Source: Bugula neritina
Lineage: Eukaryota; Bryozoa; Gymnolaemata; Cheilostomatida; Bugulidae
Reading direction: 5' to 3'
DNA: 64,000 nt
Assembly: GCA_964035545.1 (NCBI GenBank)
Contig: OZ037768.1
Span: 20,272,700-20,336,699 of the forward strand
The position numbers and the translations under genes were made by a program. Positions 26,701 through 35,700 of the stretch are shown here, one piece after another. The notes under the pieces were generated by a model. The model did no database searches, was not told the origin of the DNA, and worked only from the letters and a program-made list of their open reading frames with translations. The number at the start of each line of letters is the position of its first letter. Position 1 is the stretch's first letter.

Positions 26701-29700
26701 ACTGTAGGAGGTGTGTCTGAACTGTGTGATAGAAATAAGGAAAATGAAGAAAAACAAGCTAATTATATGCAACCTGTGCAATGAAAGGAGAGAGGTAAGA
26801 ACTCGTATACTGTTGGTGCATTTTCTCATTCATATCAGTACTATATCACAATATAAAATGTAAATGTGGGAGGTATGTGTAGAATGTAGATAAGTATGAA
26901 AAGTACACATATGAAGACGTGTCTATCAAACTTTAACATTTCTAGCGTTTAAGTACAGCAGTGAAATTTATTAATTAAAATATAATAATTTAATATTCAT
27001 TGATCATTTAAGCAACACAATAATTTTTGCAACAGTCTGCATGGAGGTATCAATTTTGATGCATTAATTTTTTTATTCTGTTGCATTTTCAAAATGCAGA
27101 GTTTTATATGAAATCATGCACTTATTTAAACTGCTAATGGAACTTGTTCAGTTCTCAACGCGACCTCTTCTCTCAGCACGACCTCTTCTCACAACACGAC
27201 CTCTTCTCTTATATTTCAGTTGTGGAAAAAGTCGTCTGCGTGGTATTTTGGAGATATTCCTTTTTGTATTGAGAACACGAGTTCTCCTTTTTCGTCTCAA
27301 ACGGGGCCCATCTCAGACCCCCTTCCCAGCTCTCAGCCCTTAGATATTCCAGGCCACGAGCTATCCTCAGATGCTGATGGCTCGTGTCAAGGTCAACAGA
27401 GAGATATAAAGATTGTGAGGTGTAAGCCAGGTGAGTTTGTAGTGTGTACCTTTCAGTACAGGTAGTTTCTCTTATGTACGTCTTTCACAGTTAAGTTGAA
27501 GCTTATTGGTATAGTGTACAGTTATACCTTAGTGAAAAGCTTTTTGAAGAAACACTGTGCAATATATAACAAATACACTATAAAGAAATATGCCTTTTTA
27601 GATTCATCCATGTTCTCTGCAATACAATTAACTCTATGTTGAGTCAATGCAGAAATTTTAAGTTTTGAAAAAGTATAAATAAGCACCTTGAAACTTTTAT
27701 TACTCAGAAAAGCACATTTTTGTTAGCAGAAGTTGGAATATTATATTCTTATTGGGATGTGTTATATTTATGGTGGAAATCTTTGACTTGCTCTGTTTCG
27801 TGTCGAAGTTATTTTCTCCTGCTTCAAAGATAAATGCCAGCTGAATGTACTGTATTATTAGAAGCTTTCATTCTGCATTCAATGGTTATTTCTGGTTGCA
27901 GATTCGGCAGAACACGACTCCGATTCAGACACAGATGCCGAGAGTATCCACAGCACAGGCACTGCGAGTTACAGCGGCTCTTTGCGGAGGTTCAAAAGAG
28001 GTGGGGTTTACTCACTCTTGCCTAGTGATGTAACGCTTTTACTGGAATATGTAAATAGACTTTGGTTAAGTTGTGAGGGAGTGTAGTGTTCAAGTGTAGA
28101 ATTTGTGTTGGTGTTGCTGTGGTGTAGGTAGTGTGGTATAAGTAGTGTGGTATAGGTAGTGTGGTATAGGTAGTGTGGTATAGGTAGTGTGGTATAGGTA
28201 GTGTGGTATAGGTAGTGTGGTATAGGTAGTGTGGTATAGGTAGTGTGGTATAGTGTGGTATAGGTAGTGTGGTATAGGTATTGTGGTATAGGTAGTGTGG
28301 TATAGGTATTGTGGTATAAGTAGTGTGGTATAGGTAGTGTGGTATAAGTAGTGTGGTATAGGTAGTGTGGTACAGGTATTGCATCCCTGAAATCTACTCT
28401 GTTTGTCTTATGTATATATGCAGTGTTTGTACTTTGTGCCTTCCATGCAGCTCATACCTGTATATCTTGTGTCCTTTAAGTCTTATGGTGCTGCCTTGTT
28501 TCTATCTGTCTATTATATATATAGTTTAATTGTTAATAACAAGATGCTCTTCTGCTAATACCTCAGGTGACAGTGAAGATATGCTAGTACACAGAATAAT
28601 ATTATTAAATTCTCTCAAAAGTTCTTGAAAATTTTACAGTGGTGTCATTCAAAAACATTCTGCTCAAATTGTATGAATAAAAAGTCATTGCTTGATTTCT
28701 ACCATTGAAAAACTTTGGAAAAATTATATTTAAAATGTTTTTATCTGATTCCATACTTAGAGATGTTAGTATTGGCTATTCTTGTTCGTAGTCGAGGCAG
28801 ATACAGTGAGTTTAGATTCCCAGCCAATCAAAGACAAGAGTGTGGACAGTTTCGCCGCCCCAACCAATGAGGAGTCTGCAACTGAGAGTCTGCAGGACCT
28901 GAGGCTAATGTCCTTTCAACCAGAAGGCAGCAGTGGTTAGTAGTGATTCCACTTACCACATTTTATATTTATCTCGGCATTCATCACTGCATGTAAATTG
29001 TTACCATTAGTTGTATGGAATTTAAACATACATACATATAATATATTTAAAGAATAGTGAATTATGAGAGTGCAGAAAATGAAAGGAAGTTTTATAAACA
29101 TAATTCTTTATGAAATGCCTAGTGCTGAATGATATTTATATACATTATATTCAGTTTGAGGTACTTTCAAAATGTCTTTGGAAAGTTTTACTAATGCACT
29201 GCTGCTACCATCAGGCCACAGTAGTCCTGCACTAAATAAACGCCGAGGAGTTGTGTCCTTTCACCCCGACACGGTGTCTCAGAAGAGTGATGGTTTTGAG
29301 ATGACGGTGAGAAGCAATCCATTTAATGAGGGAATTCCCAGATGTATTTCCATTCCAAACGCTGATCTCAAAGACATAGAGTATTACGAGGAAGTGGATA
29401 CGGATTGTAAGTTGAGTGTCAGAGAAAGTAGTTCAAGTTTCATATTCACTTGTTAATCGTGTGCTATATGCTCTGCAATAGATGTTATAATGTGTTATAC
29501 GGTAAATCATGAATTATATTCAAGGAAAGTCTCATATTACCCCACGCACACACACACACACACACACAACATGCACTCACAGCACACACTCACACACAAA
29601 CACGCACACACAAACACGCACGCACAAACACGCAACATGCACAAACACGCAACATGCACTCACAGCACACACTCACACATACACACACACGAACACACGC

Positions 29701-32700
29701 ACACACACGAACACACACACTGTAGCTCCTTGTAGCTGCCTCATGTTGTTCATATATGTATTGTAGCTCCCTACGAAGGCCTCTTATTATTCATGTATAT
29801 TGCAGCTCCCTACGGCAGCCTCATATTCACTTTGTTCTATCAAGAGCTTGAAGAGTTGCTGGAGATTGAAGTACTAGGAGCTCAGGTAGAGTTATATTAC
29901 ACTCTAGTCATAGTTTAATACAACAAATTAGCCATTCTCTAGATTTCCCAGAATGCAACTGCTAGTTTGTTTTTATTATTATTTTCTGATACAAGACAGA
30001 ACTTTTTTGTCTGGTCGATCCTTTATTTGAAGAGCTTATGAATTGTAATCATTTAACTGACTGTTAAACATTTGATGCAAAGTTAATACACTATTCACTA
30101 CTTATATGCCTCTGCCTTGTCTCATGCTATGGTTTTGACTACAACATCTCATTTTTTCTCTTTTTCATTTGTTTTACCTGCTTTTCTCTGGAACACACTA
30201 GACATTGGAATAGGCGTTTTGGTTTGTATGTTTCTAGACAAAGTTGCTGTCAACTTGTGTGGCCTGTGTATAACTAGCTAGGCTATAGTGCATTGAGCTT
30301 TGTTGTCATCTCTGTATGTGTAATGCTTTTCTAAATACAATGTTAATGAAATAAAACAAACATTGTGTATTTACTGCTAGCAGAAACTTGCGTCTTAGCA
30401 ATGCAAGCCTACTTATGAGATAATCTTACAAGGATCTTGTGTAACAGGTACATTGAGTGTCATACACTTTATTTTTGGTCATTGCTAAGGAAATTCATAT
30501 TTGTGACCAACTAGTATTTGTGCAACAGAGCCCCAGGTCTACCAGATAAGGTTTCACACATACTGTAGGTAGTTTGCTTCCTATTTTGTAGCATTTACCT
30601 GACATTGGATCTGCGTGCAACCCTTACGTATCCGTCAACCTTGCACCAAGTATTGGCAATGTAAGTGACTCATGTACCTTATGAGTACCCCATGCACTTT
30701 ATCAAATTCTGGATATTTCAACTCACAAATTCTATACGAACAGTGTTCATATGATATAAACTATCAACTTTTTACAAATTTTTGAAAAAATTCAAAACTT
30801 TGTTTATGAGGGTTTGTGTTGTTTGAAACTCGTTGGATTATCTTACAGTCACGCACACAGAGAACGCACGCAGAAACTAACACATTCACACCAAAATGGA
30901 AGCAAAAGATTTCGTATTTCGCACTTCCTGTGGATGAACTTCTCTTCAAATCTCTAGTGTAAGTGATGAGGTACTCTATGACAAATCTAACTAACCTGGG
31001 CGTGTAGTCTATACATTGACACCGTAATGACTGTATCGGTTTGTGTTTGTGTCTGGTTGCAAGATATGCTTTAACTACTAGCCAACTTGGCAACAGGTTT
31101 TCGAGTTTATTAACTGTCAAATCGTACCCTATAAAATGGGAAACATTAGAAATTGTATAAATAAGTAGTCACAATATAAATCAAAATTCAGAGGAACACT
31201 ATGAATATTACAGAACCAAAAAAATTGACATGAACTATTATAATTCTAATAAACTTACAATATTGATGCGTGGATAAAAATCTTAGCCATCACAATGCCG
31301 AAACCGATAGTTTATTCATACAAAGAGTGTAAATATGGCGGTTTGATCATGATACACTGACTCATGCAGTACAGTGAATGAACTAGCTCTGCCAGCTAAT
31401 AGTAGCTTTGGTGAAAGCTTTTGAAGCTTGAAAGCTTTAATGATTGGCTGCCTGCCAATACTTCTGGGTGGCATACCAATACATCGGTGGGGTCGAATTG
31501 TTTGGCAGATACTATTCTGACAAATATTGATAAATTATGTAAATCAAAACAGACAAAACAAACAAAACAAAATAGGATCAGTCACAGACCATGAAATTCT
31601 TGCACCAATCCGCTGATCCCTCCGCGCACCAGCCCGTCCCCCGGAAAACGGATGAATGCGGACCCCCTCCAGCGACACGAGCGTACACGCGGCCAAGACG
31701 GTAGATCAGTCATTTATGGGTTCACCTCAGTTAATAAAGCCAACTTATGCACGCTGCGGGTTATGATAGTGTCTTTACAGCCTACATAGTCCCTCAGTTT
31801 TCCTGCTACCTTATAGTTTGGTCTGCCGTAAATCTGTTTTTCTCCTCTCACAATATACGGACCAAAAAGATCTATCATTACATTGTTGAATGGCGGTCCG
31901 ATCGTTAGTCGTTCTGTAGGTAGACTTCCCATCAGTTGATCAGTAAAGCGAGGTTGTTTGAGTCGACACATTTGGCATGATGTTACAATGCCCCTAGCAA
32001 CTTTAGATCCCTGCATAGTCCAAAACTCTTCTCGGAATCTTGCGAGTGTTGCATCTCGGCCACGGTGATAGCTGTCTGTATGTGCCTGCCGCATTGCCAA
32101 GTAGGTAAAGTAGTGAGTGGTGGGAAGGATTGATTGCGTGTGCGTTTTAATCGCTGTCATGGGGTTATGCCTTAGGAGTCTACTGCCTACTATCCATACT
32201 CCACTCTCTGTCTTAATGGGGTGAAGTCTTGTGTATTTCCCTTTAATCTTGTTCAACTCAGAATCTATAGTGCGTTGTACCTGCTTCAGTAAGTAGAGTT
32301 TGGTCTGCCGTAGATCTGTCACGGTGACGAGATCAGGTTGGATTCCCTTAAAACTTTTGTACTTGAAGACGTTGCGAACTCGAGCTATTGTCCATGTTAG
32401 ACTCTTAAGGCTGCTGAAATTTTCATATTTAATAAATGATTGGACTTCTGTTGATGCAGTGACGGTGTAAACTAATTTCTTCTCTCCAAAGACAAGCTCA
32501 TTCGAGTCAGATGGCGATTTTATATCCCATTGATCCTCAGGCAGATAGAGAAAATTTGGGCCTCTCCACCATTCACTCGCAGGTCCAATGTCATTGACAG
32601 GCTTCCCTCTTGTAAGCCAATCTGCTGTGTTTTCCTTGCCACTTACCCAGTGCCAGCCGCTCATATCTCCATTGGTTGCTCCCTGAATTTCTCCAACACG

Positions 32701-35700
32701 TACACCCTCGTAAACATGAAACCTTGTTGACTTCTTTTGGAGCATCTTGAGCACTGTTTCAGAATCTATAAGCTGATAAACTTTCTCAAACTCATGGCGC
32801 ATTTCAGTCTCGATAACTCGCCTGCCTCTCTTAGACAATACGGCCGCATTGAGTTCTAGTTGAGGAATCTTGAGTTGTTGTTTCATGGGTGCTATACGAC
32901 ATTTAGCAGTAGCTTTGTTTACCCCTTTAGCGGCCACTTTAGATCCTGCCCTCTCATTGTCCAAGACAGGCGTGGATTGTGTGATAGAGGTACTGCTAGT
33001 AAATTCATACTTTCTTTTAATCTCTATAGACATGGTCGTAGAGTCATTGATTTCTAAAGATTTGTTCAACTGTCCAGAACCGATTTGTTCTGCAGACTCA
33101 GTGACTGGGTCTCCCGGGCTCTGTAGCGGGTCGGAGTCATCGGCTAACTCAATCGTACAACATTCAGTGGCTATAGTATGTGATTCACCACAATCTATAA
33201 TAGTCTGAGGTCTTGAAAATGACTTTGTAAACTGACTGGGAGATGCGTCGGGACTATTGACACTGTAGGCTGGCGAAGAAACTGTAGACAAGTCCAAATC
33301 GCAACTGTTAAGCGTGTCATTGTGAATTCTTTGAGAAAATTCGACTTCCTCTAACTTCTCGTGCATCATGGTAGCCTGTACATGGAAAGATGAGGATGGA
33401 AGTGTAGAAAAGTTGCTAAGGGCCGGGTGTGATCCCTGAACACACAGTCCAAAGGGTCCGGAATACACATAGAGGTGCGGTCCTGCTTGATCAACTTGGT
33501 GTTTTGGATGCAATCCAAGAAGATCGTTACCAATTAGCAGGTCGATAGGTCCCGTCTTCTTCAATAGCTTGCTAGTGTCTATTTTTGGGAAGAGAGATCC
33601 GAGGATGTTTGCATCAAGTGGCCTGTTGATAGCCCCTGTGAGTTTCCGAAGGCTGTAAGCTAAAATCGCAAAGGTCCTTCCCTTTGGAGTTTGTAACTTT
33701 ACTTCATAAATAGTAGAAGTTTCGCTAACTTCATGTTCACCAAGTGTGTTCATTTCCAAATTCACCTTATCTATTTGTCGCGCACCCCACGCTTTAGCCG
33801 CTCTCTCCGATATGAATGAAGCATTGGATCCGCCGTCAAAGAATATAATAGCTGTATGAGATGTACCCACTACTTGGGCCTGCTGAATGGCAAATACTGT
33901 AGCATTTCCTGGATGATTGTGCGCTCCATGATTGGGAGACACACGTACCGTGGTGCTAACAGCAGACGCTTCAGAATTCTCGTTACTCTTGTGCTTAATT
34001 TGATCAGCTTTTACTTTATTCTTGTTGGTATTACAATTGGTATGTGTATTAGTTTCAGCTGATTTGATACACAATAATACATGGTGGGTTGTTTTATCAC
34101 AGACTGGACAAGGGGTTCGGAAATTTGGACAGCATTTAGGCTCATGAGTGCTCAAGCACCTAACACATAGAGAATTAGTTTTTATTAACTTGTATCTTTC
34201 ATCTACAGACAACGCCAAGAAATTTCTGCACTCAACAAGACAATGACGCTCACTGCGATGAATAAAACAGTAATTCTTACTATCAATGATTTTGCTATTA
34301 TTAGTAGGCCTGTTACTACTAGACTTTGGGCCACTACTTTCAGTGTGGAACCCTTTCACCTTCTGTTTATGCATACTGGAGGACTGCGGGTTTACAGTTT
34401 CTATACGTCTGAGGGCTATCTGCCGTTCCTGCTCTAGAAACCTCATGAGGTGTGGGAATGGCTTGATTCTCTCCTCGTGAGTAAGTATGTGAAAGTGTCT
34501 ATCCCAGTCCCGTCTAATGCTTGTAGGTAATAGGTTTGCAAGAGTATCGACTTGTGGCAGCGTAACAGTTTGCAAAAGTCCCACTTCACCGAGTTGGCTG
34601 TACGAACTTTCCACTGCATTGGCCATTTTGACGAGTTCTCGTGCATTTCCTTCCCTTACTGGCTTTAGTTCTTGTAGATTGTTGAAGACTGCTTGCACAC
34701 TCATGCTAGGATCATTGTAGACCTCTTCTAATCTACACATCATTCTCTCGTAAGCTTGAGGCTGAGTTGCGAAGATTGGCTGAACCATCTCCAGAGCTTC
34801 GCCTGTGAGAAATTTTTTTAATTCGCAAGCCCTATCGACATCATCGTAAAACATAGTGGCATATCTTAGCCATACTGACCTAAATTCCAGCCAATGGTAT
34901 CTGGTGCCGTTAAATGGCTTGGGTTGTGAATGAGTTTTATGTATAGATGAATTGAAGTTATTTCCACCTGTAAGTCTAGAGTCATAACTTATTTGACTAG
35001 TTCCATTAGGGTAGCTATCATATGCATCGACAACCGAGGAAGTTGCGCCGCGAATGAAAGATTCAGAATGAGCTGCACGATCAGGACTACCATGTAGATC
35101 ACGTACTGAGAATGTAGAAGAACGAACATCTCTGACATTGGTACTTGCTATGACACCTGGATTTGATGCCAAAGCTTCACCGGATGTGTGATCTTCCCGT
35201 AGTACCTGTCTATCACTACCACTTGCTGTGATACCTGGATTTGGTGCAAGAGTAGCCTCATGTGTGCTAGGCTGTGATCTAGGAGGAAACAACCGACTCG
35301 ACGCGACCATAGTCGGTGCATGACTCGCGCCGTCTGAAGGTGACCCCCCACCCACACCGCTCTCCGCGAGACCGGACCGGACCACGAACGAATCAGATTC
35401 ACGGTGTTCGAAATTCATGCTCTGTGACTGAGCCCTTGACATAAGAGTAAACTTAGACATACAATAATCTAAAGATAAAATAACTTCATCTAGTTTTAAT
35501 AATAAATCAGAAAAACCTATGGTATCTGCCAAACTTTCTGAAAGAGCTACACATTTCTTATGATGTTCAGTGATAAGAGTATTGTCAGTACAATCAGCAA
35601 CTAATCCATTGGCTTTCTTAATTGCTAAAATAAGGCTGTGCTTGATTTTATAGAATTTGCTATGCCAAGTATTACAGTCAGAAATAGCTTTGTCATAACT

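Noticed and set aside
28022-28384. Minus-strand frame of repeated Tyr-His-Thr-Thr
   Set aside because: Artefact of the 14-bp minisatellite; no splice sites or start context.
33000-35500. Several plus-strand frames of 60-110 codons across the retrotransposon
   Set aside because: Shadows of the minus-strand polyprotein.
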